Shown here piece by piece: positions 1-5,988 of a DNA stretch of 7,073 bases. Where the stretch lies: positions 1 to 7,073 of the forward strand of contig JAJZOT010000082.1 of the NCBI GenBank assembly GCA_021847855.1, read 5' to 3'. Both the position numbers and the translations under genes were made by a program. The number at the start of each line of letters is the position of its first letter. Positions within the stretch are counted from its first letter, which is position 1. This DNA comes from Thermoplasmata archaeon (lineage in GTDB: Archaea; Thermoplasmatota; Thermoplasmata; Thermoplasmatales; Thermoplasmataceae). The notes beneath the pieces were generated by a model. That model saw only the letters and a program-made list of their open reading frames with translations. It searched no databases and was not told the DNA's origin.

Positions 1-263
1 TCTTGGCATTTGGAGACAGTTCATCCATTTGAGCACCATGAGTGCATTATGTGTGTGTATTTATTGATTGCTCAATTTGAAAATACAAAATTCCGTGTTG
101 AGAATTGCATATACATAGTGAAAAACCACAGTTCACACATTGTGCTTATCACTCGCAAATGTTAAAACCCGTGGTTTATGATTAAGCTTTCATTTTATGA
201 ATATTGGAAATTTTTACTTTTTTATGTGAAAAAAATTTGTGATACCTAATTGCGTATTAAAAA

Positions 264-271
264 TGTATACA
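264..271. promoter_or_regulatory. TGTATACA palindrome, candidate operator of the local GntR/FCD regulator
   Basis: A perfect 8-bp palindrome lies just upstream of the MFS promoter, its centre about 20 bp ahead of the TATA box centre. The same GTATACA heptamer occurs at 2740-2746 and 5995-6001, at the other two promoter regions of the cassette. FCD-type GntR regulators commonly bind short palindromes of the form GT-Nx-AC, so this is a plausible recognition core. The position, upstream of BRE/TATA, would suit an activator or a polymerase-blocking repressor equally. Confidence 0.45.
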
Positions 272-283
272 CAATAGGAAAAA

Positions 284-294
284 TTAAAATATAA
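284..294 (+). promoter_or_regulatory. Archaeal TATA box of the MFS-SDR operon
   Basis: The AT-rich block TTAAAATATAA is preceded by a purine-rich stretch (277-283) that fits a BRE. Its first eight bases are centred about 26 bp before the ATG at 313, the spacing expected between TATA box and transcription start in archaea. This predicts a leaderless transcript beginning at or next to the start codon. The exact register of the box is uncertain by about 3 bp. Confidence 0.55.
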
Positions 295-312
295 GTAACC
301 CATGAATTGCAC

Positions 313-1695
313 ATGGAGTTAAAAGGTGTTGATAAATACTCAAGGTTCACTCTAAGGCTCTGGATTTTGCTGTTGATGTTGCTCATAGCCGGAAGCTTTA
401 TGAATTTCTTTGACTTTTTTATCATTGGATTCATTAATAATTACATTTCCAAGCCATGGCATATCAATGTAGGGGACGCTGCATGGCTTATACTTACTTC
501 AGGGTTGGGACTTGTCATAGGGGGGTTTGGCACAGGAAAACTTATGGATATGTATGGAAGAAAAATTTTATTGATTTTGAATGTTATTCTATATTCAATT
601 TTCAGTATATTCAGCGCCTTTGTCCCGACGGGTGACTGGCAACTTCTGGCATTCTACAGGTTTTTCCTTGGAATAGGTGTCGGCGGTTCTTTTGCAGTGG
701 TGTTTCCATATATTGCAGAATTTGCACCTGCCTCAAGAAGAGGGCTTCTAATAGGGCTTGTTGTAATAGGTACACCAGTTGGAACACTTCTTGCTTCAAT
801 AAGTTCCGCTTTTCTAGAGCCATTGATTGGTTATCGAGGATTGCTTCTTGAGGGTGGAATTCCCTTATTACTGATTCCTTTCCTTCTCCTATTTGCATAC
901 GAATCCCCTAGATGGCTCATTGGAAAGGGAAAACTTGAAGAAGCAAGATCAGTGATTGCAAAAGTATACAATCTTTCGAAGGATTCCGTAACACTTAATC
1001 CGGAGGATTTTCCCAGTTTCAATAAAAAAACAAAATGGGTTGATCTTTTCAAGTACCCAAGACCGCTGACAACCACATGGATCATTAATTTTACACTGCA
1101 GTCTGTTTCATATAATTTCACAATCTGGGGCCCAGCAATACTGGTATTTGTGCTTGGGGTAACCTCAAAAGAGGCAGCATATCTGTTCATCTTTGTTGCA
1201 CTTTCTGGACTTAGCGGAAGAATTATAATGGATCTCCTTCTGGACAAGATTGGAAGGAGACTCTCAGGAATCATTACCAGTCTCGGTGCAGTGATATTCC
1301 TTGTCCTTGCAGGAATATTCCACTCTGTCCTGATAGGAAGCGCCTCACTGTTCTATATACTTGCAATTGTGAGTTATTTCTTCCTGGATGCAAACTGGCC
1401 GGTTCTGACAGTCGTCGGTTCAGAGTCTTGGCCACAGGAACTCAGGGGAAGTGGATGGGGTTCAGGTTATGGATTCGGTGCTTTTGGTAAGATTGCAGGC
1501 ACAATTATACTCGCACTGCTGGTTGGAGTCGGAGTCACCATATCTCCGAAACCAGATCTGGCAGGAATTCTTCCCGTGTTCCTGTTTTTCGGCGTGATGA
1601 TCTTCATCGCGTTCCTGATGTTCCTGTTCATAGCACCGGATTACAAAGGCAAGACATTGGAGGCTATAGAGAGGGAACAGATTGAGGTATCTTAA
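313..1695 (+). CDS. MFS transporter, sugar/organic-acid proton symporter type
   Basis: A 460-residue integral membrane carrier of the major facilitator superfamily with about 12 hydrophobic helices, the usual length. The loop 2-3 signature GKLMDMYGRK is at residues 75-84 and its second-half copy, DLLLDKIGRR, at about 307-316. Other family marks are RFFLGIGVGG (116-125), YESPRWLIGKGKLEEA (196-211, like the PESPRWL motif of sugar porters), ELRGSGWGSGYGFG (376-389), and a C-terminal DYKGKTLEAIE. An Asp at residue 34 in helix 1 could take part in proton coupling. I chose ATG 313 over the in-frame TTG at 307 because no Shine-Dalgarno is present and ATG 313 sits at the expected leaderless distance from the TATA box. 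It probably imports the substrate of the cassette, a sugar, sugar acid or aromatic/organic acid; the substrate cannot be assigned. First gene of a two-gene operon. Confidence 0.9.
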   Translation: MELKGVDKYSRFTLRLWILLLMLLIAGSFMNFFDFFIIGFINNYISKPWHINVGDAAWLILTSGLGLVIGGFGTGKLMDMYGRKILLILNVILYSIFSIFSAFVPTGDWQLLAFYRFFLGIGVGGSFAVVFPYIAEFAPASRRGLLIGLVVIGTPVGTLLASISSAFLEPLIGYRGLLLEGGIPLLLIPFLLLFAYESPRWLIGKGKLEEARSVIAKVYNLSKDSVTLNPEDFPSFNKKTKWVDLFKYPRPLTTTWIINFTLQSVSYNFTIWGPAILVFVLGVTSKEAAYLFIFVALSGLSGRIIMDLLLDKIGRRLSGIITSLGAVIFLVLAGIFHSVLIGSASLFYILAIVSYFFLDANWPVLTVVGSESWPQELRGSGWGSGYGFGAFGKIAGTIILALLVGVGVTISPKPDLAGILPVFLFFGVMIFIAFLMFLFIAPDYKGKTLEAIEREQIEVS

Positions 1696-2654
1696 TGAAC
1701 ACACTCATAACAGGTGGCGGCATGATAGGGAGTCATGCTGCCTCTCTTCTTATTAAGAATAAAATCAATCCTATCCTCATAGAATTGAGGCCCCAACAGG
1801 ATTCGGTGAATGATGTCCTGGGAAATAATAACGCCAATATCATCTCCGGTGATATGCTTGATTTTAATTTTCTTCTTGAAACCCTCAGGAAATACAGTAT
1901 AGATTCCATTGTGCATACTGTGGCTAATCCATTCCTTAATGCGGGCGCAAATGACAGTCCTTATGAGGCAATCAGGCTAAACATAATGGGAACTGCCAAC
2001 GTTCTTGAGGCTGCAAGAAAGCTAGACCTGGGAAGAGTTGTGTTCCTGAGTTCAGCGACTCTGGAGACAAATCTGAAACCTGCCTCTGAAATCGGGCAGA
2101 TGAGCGAGGACAACATACCAAGAACTACAAACATATACTCAAGCACCAAGATTGCCTGTGAAAATCTTGGACTGAACTACTCCGACCTTTACGGAACAGA
2201 TTTTGTTTCCCTCAGACCCGTTGGCGTATTCGGACCATGGCTTGGAAAAGGTGGTGGTGGGAGGTCTAACATGATGAAGAACCTGATCGGGAATATACTC
2301 CATGGCAGGGAAGGACACATAAGTCCATGGGTGGGAGAGATAGTGTACGTGAAGGATGTTGCACTTTCCATCCTTAGAGCTCTTGTGTCCAACAGCATAA
2401 AATTCAGAATTTACAATGTTGGAATGGGTGAAATATACAGTCCGGAACAGATTATCAACATATTCAGTAAAATATCTCCAGATTCCAAAATAAGAGTGGA
2501 ATCAGGTGGTGACATGGTAAAATTCAAGCCTGCGATCCTGGCGGAAAGGCCAATGGATCTGAAAAGAAGCAGGAATGAGTTGGGATACAACCCCGAGTAT
2601 CTCATGGAAGAGGCTATTCTGGATTATATGAAATGGTATAAGTCTCACATCTGA
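1695..2654 (+). CDS. NAD-dependent epimerase/dehydratase family protein (extended SDR)
   Basis: A 319-residue soluble Rossmann-fold enzyme of the extended short-chain dehydrogenase family, of usual length. The nucleotide-binding motif TGGGMIGSH is at residues 6-14; Glu30 at the end of strand 2 favours NAD(H) over NADP(H). Asp53, the LNIMGTANVLEAA helix (95-107), LSS at 118-120 and the catalytic YSSTK (Tyr148, Lys152) follow in order, then RPVGVFGPW (174-182). Its ATG overlaps the MFS stop by one base (TAATG) and GAGGT at 1684-1688 serves as ribosome binding site, so it is translationally coupled to the transporter. Pairing with a transporter and a catabolic cassette suggests a sugar or uronate dehydrogenase acting on the imported compound rather than a nucleotide-sugar epimerase, but the family cannot be separated by eye; a true epimerase remains possible. 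Confidence 0.85.
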   Translation: MNTLITGGGMIGSHAASLLIKNKINPILIELRPQQDSVNDVLGNNNANIISGDMLDFNFLLETLRKYSIDSIVHTVANPFLNAGANDSPYEAIRLNIMGTANVLEAARKLDLGRVVFLSSATLETNLKPASEIGQMSEDNIPRTTNIYSSTKIACENLGLNYSDLYGTDFVSLRPVGVFGPWLGKGGGGRSNMMKNLIGNILHGREGHISPWVGEIVYVKDVALSILRALVSNSIKFRIYNVGMGEIYSPEQIINIFSKISPDSKIRVESGGDMVKFKPAILAERPMDLKRSRNELGYNPEYLMEEAILDYMKWYKSHI

Positions 2655-2660
2655 TAGAAA

Positions 2661-2666
2661 TTTTTT
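2661..2666 (+). terminator. T-run after the SDR gene, possible archaeal terminator
   Basis: Six consecutive T residues begin 6 bases after the SDR stop codon, with no clear GC-rich hairpin. Archaeal RNA polymerase can terminate at short T-tracts, and a new promoter follows within 100 bp, so termination here is plausible. A single six-base run is weak evidence. Confidence 0.25.
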
Positions 2667-2739
2667 CCAGAGTACTTCAAAAAATATTCATTATAATTTA
2701 TATTATCAATAAATATGATGATTCCATAGATTTTAATTA

Positions 2740-2746
2740 GTATACA
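2740..2746. promoter_or_regulatory. GTATACA motif upstream of the cyclase operon promoter
   Basis: The heptamer GTATACA, with palindromic core GTATAC (centre 2742.5), lies exactly 20 bp upstream of the centre of the TATA box at 2759-2766. The same arrangement is seen ahead of the MFS operon. It is a candidate binding site for the GntR/FCD regulator encoded downstream. Confidence 0.45.
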
Positions 2747-2758
2747 ATTCAACAAATG

Positions 2759-2766
2759 TTTATATA
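2759..2766 (+). promoter_or_regulatory. TATA box of the cyclase-UxaA-dehydrogenase operon
   Basis: TTTATATA is a near-ideal archaeal TATA box, preceded by an A-rich BRE-like stretch (2751-2757). Transcription should start near 2788, giving a short leader of about 19 bases that contains the Shine-Dalgarno motif at 2795-2798. Confidence 0.65.
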
Positions 2767-2769
2767 CTG

Positions 2770-2785
2770 TGAATAAATTTATTCA
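2770..2785. promoter_or_regulatory. Perfect 16-bp palindrome between TATA box and predicted start site
   Basis: TGAATAAATTTATTCA is identical to its own reverse complement over all 16 bases. It lies 3 bases after the TATA box and ends just before the predicted transcription start near 2788. A dimeric protein bound here would block TFB or RNA polymerase, so it is a strong candidate repressor operator. It differs from the GTATACA motif and may be read by another regulator. The AT-rich composition makes a chance origin harder to dismiss than for a mixed sequence. Confidence 0.5.
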
Positions 2786-2794
2786 TGCTATACT

Positions 2795-2800
2795 GGAGAT
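2795..2800 (+). promoter_or_regulatory. Shine-Dalgarno site of the cyclase gene
   Basis: GGAGAT, with GGAG ending 8 bases before the ATG at 2807, fits the archaeal anti-Shine-Dalgarno sequence. It fixes the start of the cyclase gene and shows that this operon, unlike the MFS operon, has a leadered transcript. Confidence 0.6.
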
Positions 2801-2806
2801 GTTATA

Positions 2807-3466
2807 ATGAGTGTATTCATAGATTTGAGTCATAATTTTGAAAAAGGGATACCGGTGCCTGACTGGCCCGGAGAGCACAGGCAGGAATTTGAACTGGACC
2901 AATACAATGTCACAGTGAACAGTGGAACGCAAAACAATCTCAGGATGAACCTGCATTGCGGCACCCATGTGGATGCCCCTTTCCACTACTGGAAGGATGG
3001 CATATCGGTGGAGAAGATCCCGATTGAAACCATGATTGGAAAATGTTATACCGTAAAATTAAGGAAAGAAGCGCTTGAGGGCATATCTGAAAAAGATCTG
3101 GAACCTCATTTAAAAAACTTAAAAAAAGGGCAGATGCTTTTCATCAATACTGGGTGGTACAAAAAGTGGCCAACGAAGGAATATGAGACTTCATATCCTT
3201 TTCTCCTCCCGGATGCTGGAAAACTCTTAGCAAGCCTTGGAGTTTCTGTTCTTGGGCTTGACACTCCAGGTCCCGATGCACCCATAAGAAGTGGAAAGAG
3301 AAAAGGAGACCCCCTTCACATTGAACTGCTTTCAAAGAGCATGCCAATTATAGAGAATCTGGATAACCTTGATCCCATAAGTAACATGGAATCAATTGTT
3401 TATGCACTCCCCATAAAACTCACAGGATCAAGCGGATCTCCAGTAAGGGTGGTTGCATCCATATGA
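2807..3466 (+). CDS. Cyclase family metal hydrolase (kynurenine formamidase-like fold)
   Basis: A 219-residue cytoplasmic protein of the cyclase/kynurenine formamidase family (PF04199), full length. The metal-binding signature HCGTHVDAPFH gives His50, His54, Asp56 and His60; GLDTPGPDAP (150-159) and the pair His171 and Glu183 in LHIELL...MPIIENL complete the known active-site pattern. It ends with the family's GSPVRVVA. Members hydrolyse cyclic or amide bonds with Zn or Mn, for instance N-formylkynurenine or isatin. No other tryptophan-catabolism gene is nearby, and its position ahead of a sugar-acid dehydratase suggests that it opens a lactone or a similar ring; that is inference. The start is set by the GGAG motif. 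It heads a four-gene operon and overlaps the next gene by ATGA. Confidence 0.85.
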   Translation: MSVFIDLSHNFEKGIPVPDWPGEHRQEFELDQYNVTVNSGTQNNLRMNLHCGTHVDAPFHYWKDGISVEKIPIETMIGKCYTVKLRKEALEGISEKDLEPHLKNLKKGQMLFINTGWYKKWPTKEYETSYPFLLPDAGKLLASLGVSVLGLDTPGPDAPIRSGKRKGDPLHIELLSKSMPIIENLDNLDPISNMESIVYALPIKLTGSSGSPVRVVASI

Positions 3467-3756
3467 ATGAAGAAACTTTCATAAGATCAAAGATTGCACT
3501 ACTTTCAGCAGGTGATAATGTAGCAGTGGCCCTTCTTCCTATTCAGAAGGGAGATATTTTGGAGAATTCAGGCAAAAATATAGAGGCCAGAGATGACATA
3601 GATTTTGGGCATAAGATTGCCATGAGAGACATTAAAAAGGATGATAACGTGATTAAGTATGGTGAAATAATTGGTGTGGCAAAGGAAAACATCATGGCAG
3701 GAAGCCATGTGCATGTACATAATGTAAAATCATTGAGGGCTGATAAACATGAGTGA
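3463..3756 (+). CDS. UxaA-family dehydratase small subunit (SAF domain)
   Basis: A 97-residue protein consisting of the SAF domain that forms the N-terminus of altronate and galactarate dehydratases. Diagnostic stretches are VALLPIQKGD (22-31), FGHKIAMRDIKKDD (48-61), VIKYGEIIGVA (63-73) and GSHVHVHN (80-87). In E. coli UxaA this domain is fused to the catalytic part; here it is a separate gene, as in the SuyA/SuyB sulfolactate sulfo-lyase and other split members. It presumably forms a heteromer with the next gene product. It starts within the cyclase stop (ATGA), with GGGTGGT at 3447-3453 as likely ribosome binding site, and overlaps the large-subunit gene by 8 bases, which favours balanced synthesis. 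Confidence 0.88.
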   Translation: MNEETFIRSKIALLSAGDNVAVALLPIQKGDILENSGKNIEARDDIDFGHKIAMRDIKKDDNVIKYGEIIGVAKENIMAGSHVHVHNVKSLRADKHE

Positions 3757-4897
3757 ATTGAGTGCATACCTTAATCCGGACAGAAAGGCTGCGCCTAGAA
3801 ACCACAACCTGATTCTCTCCCTGAACTCTTTTTGCAACGCTGCAGCAGAGAGCATTCACAGATCTGTGAGTCCTACAGTTCTCATAACACATCCCCATGG
3901 AAGGAATGAGATTGGAATAAACAAGGAGAGACTGTTAAAATCACTACTAGGTAATGCATTGAACCCAAATGTTTTCTCAGTTCTTGTGGTGGGATACGAG
4001 AATAAAAGCACATCAGCCTTCGTGAATGAACTCAAGGCAAAAACAAAAAAACCCGTGGAAAGTGTACTTGTGCTTGACAATGGTACTCTGGGAGCCACAA
4101 GAGAAGGCGCAGAAATAGCTTCAAGAATGTCCCAGATCAACTCTGAATATTCAAGGGAAAAGTTCAGCATTTCGGATTTTATCATAGGATTAAAATGCGG
4201 GGGCAGTGACGCAACGTCAGGAATAGTTTCCAATCCTGCTGTGGGAAAGACAGTGGATCGAATCATAAATATGAAAGGGACTGCTATATTCTCTGAAACA
4301 ACTGAGATAATTGGGGCCGAACATATACTGGCAAAAAGAGCCATAAACAACAAGGTTGCGCTTGACATACTGGAAGCTGCAAGGAGGAATGAGGAGATGG
4401 CAATGTCTCTTGGAGTAGATCTGATTGGTACAAACCCAGTTCCAGACAACATCAGGGGAGGAATAAGTACCATTGAGGAAAAATCCATTGCTGCCATCAT
4501 GAAATCGGGTTCAGGGAAAATTAATGGTGTGCTGGATTATGCTGCAATGCCACCTGACAGAGGATTATATTTCATGGATTCACCATCTGCTGCAACTGAG
4601 GTGGTGACAGCAATAACTGCAGGAGGCGCTTCAATCATTCTTTTCACCACAGGTTCCGGCAACCCTGTCGGTTCACCTATTGCACCTGTCATTAAGATAA
4701 CCGGAAACCCTTATGCTGCAAAGAAAATGAGGGAACATATAGATGTGGATATCAGTGAAGTCATAACAGAGGGAAAAAGCCTGCAGGTTGGAGCAGACAA
4801 AGTATACCATATCATGGAAAAAACAATTTCAGGAAGACTCACAAAATCTGAAATACTTCATCACAACGAATTCGCACCCATACCGGTGGGACTATGA
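3749..4897 (+). CDS. UxaA-family dehydratase large subunit (altronate dehydratase-like)
   Basis: A 382-residue catalytic subunit of the altronate/galactarate dehydratase family; with the 97-residue small subunit the total (479) is close to fused UxaA. Recognisable blocks are THPHGRNEIG (47-56), LKCGGSDATSGIVSNPAVG (148-166), FSETTEIIGAEH (181-192), and SGNPVGSPIAPVIKITGNP (303-321). The family dehydrates hexonates or related hydroxy acids to 2-keto-3-deoxy acids, often with Fe(II); some split members act on sulfolactate. Cys29 and Cys150 are kept, but as I recall the family the Cys of HPHGCGQ and of the later GLGCE are here Arg52 and a Glu/Asn region (GYENK, 82-86). Candidate substrates are aldonates such as galactonate, fuconate or arabinonate; none can be chosen from sequence. 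GAGGG at 3735-3739 is the likely ribosome site. Confidence 0.88.
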   Translation: MSELSAYLNPDRKAAPRNHNLILSLNSFCNAAAESIHRSVSPTVLITHPHGRNEIGINKERLLKSLLGNALNPNVFSVLVVGYENKSTSAFVNELKAKTKKPVESVLVLDNGTLGATREGAEIASRMSQINSEYSREKFSISDFIIGLKCGGSDATSGIVSNPAVGKTVDRIINMKGTAIFSETTEIIGAEHILAKRAINNKVALDILEAARRNEEMAMSLGVDLIGTNPVPDNIRGGISTIEEKSIAAIMKSGSGKINGVLDYAAMPPDRGLYFMDSPSAATEVVTAITAGGASIILFTTGSGNPVGSPIAPVIKITGNPYAAKKMREHIDVDISEVITEGKSLQVGADKVYHIMEKTISGRLTKSEILHHNEFAPIPVGL

Positions 4898-5925
4898 CAG
4901 AAAACAATGCAATGACCATACTTCAGTACGGGCATGAGCTTTCTATGAAGACCACCACAATGGGCCCGCTTAAAAGAGGCTATGCAAGAGTCAGAATCAG
5001 GGCAAACGGCGTATGCGCAACGGACGTGAAACTGGTGGATGGTGTAGGTTTCAAGCCTGCACTTCCCTTCGTTCCTGGGCATGAACCATCCGGTATAGTG
5101 GAGGAGATAGTAACTGATGATCCAAAATACAGGGATTATCCTGGAAGGTCCTTTGTTGTTTCCCCACACATAACATGTGGTGAATGCGAGAATTGCCTTT
5201 CCGGAAAGGAAAATATTTGCCTCAACATGGGCGGAAGCCTTGGCATATCAATTAATGGAGCCTTTGCACAGTACGTGGATATACCCCCGAGGAATCTTGT
5301 GGAGATGCCTGATGGAATGGATCATTCCATGGCTGCTCTTGCAGGAGGTGTGGTTGCTGTTCCGCTGGTTGCTATCAGGGGACTGGGTGATCTTATGGAA
5401 AAGGATGTTGTGGTGATGGGATCTGGGGGACTTGCAATGGCAGCGATCCAGATTCTCAAAAACGTTGGTGCCAAAGTCACGGTGATAGGGAGAAAGGAAG
5501 AAAAACTAAAGGTAGCCAGAGAACTTGGGGCTTCATTGACCATAAACAGCACTTCATCTGATTATGTAAAGGAAATTATGGAGCATACAGGTGGACGTGG
5601 AGTGGATAATGTAGTAGATCTCGCAGGAGATCCAAAGGAAGTGCCAAAATTGCTCTCAACACTGAAACGGGGTGGAACGCTTTCAATTGTAGGATATTCC
5701 ACATCACAGATAATGCTTGATTACCGCAAGATTGCCCTTGATGCAATCCAGATCAGAGGTTCGAGATCATACACCAGGAACGATCTCAGACTGGCTGTTA
5801 ATTTAATGGAATCCGGAAAAGTCATGCCAATAATTTCACATAAACTTCCGCTTGAATCTGCTAACGAGGCAATTTCACTTGTCAGGAGTGGTTCCTCAAT
5901 CGGGAGAGTCGTTCTGAAAATATGA
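4894..5925 (+). CDS. Zinc-type medium-chain alcohol/sugar dehydrogenase
   Basis: A 343-residue medium-chain dehydrogenase: GroES-like domain, then a Rossmann domain. Catalytic-zinc ligands Cys41 (GVCATD) and His63-Glu64 (GHEPSG) are present, as are the four structural-zinc cysteines 95, 98, 101 and 109. At the third catalytic-ligand position, usually Cys, Asp or Glu in the AAL-x-x-x-G region, the protein has AALAGG (147-152). The dinucleotide motif is GSGGLA (176-181), and strand 2 ends in GRKEEK with Arg200 rather than an acidic residue, which favours NADP(H). It probably oxidises a sugar or alcohol intermediate of the cassette. Last gene of the operon, overlapping the large subunit by ATGA; GGTGGG at 4885-4890 is its likely ribosome site. 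An internal ATG at 4912 is a less likely start. Confidence 0.9.
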   Translation: MTENNAMTILQYGHELSMKTTTMGPLKRGYARVRIRANGVCATDVKLVDGVGFKPALPFVPGHEPSGIVEEIVTDDPKYRDYPGRSFVVSPHITCGECENCLSGKENICLNMGGSLGISINGAFAQYVDIPPRNLVEMPDGMDHSMAALAGGVVAVPLVAIRGLGDLMEKDVVVMGSGGLAMAAIQILKNVGAKVTVIGRKEEKLKVARELGASLTINSTSSDYVKEIMEHTGGRGVDNVVDLAGDPKEVPKLLSTLKRGGTLSIVGYSTSQIMLDYRKIALDAIQIRGSRSYTRNDLRLAVNLMESGKVMPIISHKLPLESANEAISLVRSGSSIGRVVLKI

Positions 5926-5988
5926 ATATATAAAGAACTTAACAATTATTTTAGAAATCAAAAGTTTAATTTATTAATATTTTTTACC
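5926..5988 (+). promoter_or_regulatory. Promoter region of the GntR regulator and T-run
   Basis: This 63-bp AT-rich gap holds TATATAAAG (5927-5935) and TTTAATTTATTAATA (5965-5979), both TATA-like. The second, about 25-30 bp ahead of the two possible start codons (5989, 6001), suits a leaderless regulator transcript. A run of six T (5980-5985) may also end transcripts coming from the dehydrogenase. No Shine-Dalgarno motif precedes the regulator gene. Confidence 0.45.

Larger units (their letters stand above)
1..312. other. Gene-poor leader region upstream of the MFS operon
   Basis: No convincing gene lies here. The plus strand is open in frame 1 from position 1 to a TAA at 163-165 (54 codons, no start needed), but the peptide is unusually rich in His and Cys and matches no family I recognise. 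On the minus strand an ATG at 39 opens a frame to the window edge (13 codons), with an AT-rich TATA-like stretch at 58-64, so a divergent gene starting here is possible but unproven. Small inverted repeats are visible: AAACCAC at 123-129 with GTGGTTT at 171-177, and ATTGA/TCAAT at 63-76. The right end (264-312) holds the promoter elements listed separately. Confidence 0.5.

Noticed and set aside
307..312. TTG at 307 as the MFS start
   Set aside because: It adds only two residues; the ATG at 313 fits the TATA spacing for a leaderless transcript and no Shine-Dalgarno supports the TTG.
302..322. ATG at 302 with six codons and a stop, overlapping the MFS start out of frame
   Set aside because: It would be a seven-codon leader peptide only if transcription began upstream of 302, which conflicts with the predicted start at about 313; no ribosome site is seen.
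246..434. Minus-strand open frame of 62 codons across the MFS promoter and start
   Set aside because: It overlaps the promoter and start of a strong gene and shows no motif; best read as a chance frame.
964..969. GTATAC inside the MFS coding region (and another at 4802-4807 in the UxaA gene)
   Set aside because: Both lie deep in coding sequence as part of ordinary Val-Tyr codons, with no promoter nearby; a six-base palindrome is expected once or twice by chance in a window of this size.
831..1274. Minus-strand open frame of 147 codons inside the MFS gene
   Set aside because: It is antisense to a well-supported transporter and its translation shows no family features.
2807..3466. A tryptophan-degradation reading of the locus based on the kynurenine formamidase-like protein
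   Set aside because: No dioxygenase, kynureninase or hydroxylase is present, while the operon partners are sugar-acid dehydratase subunits and a dehydrogenase.
3856..4500. Minus-strand open frame of 214 codons inside the UxaA large-subunit gene
   Set aside because: It lies wholly antisense to a clearly conserved enzyme gene, has a low-complexity Ser/Leu/Phe-rich translation, and has no ribosome site or recognisable motif.
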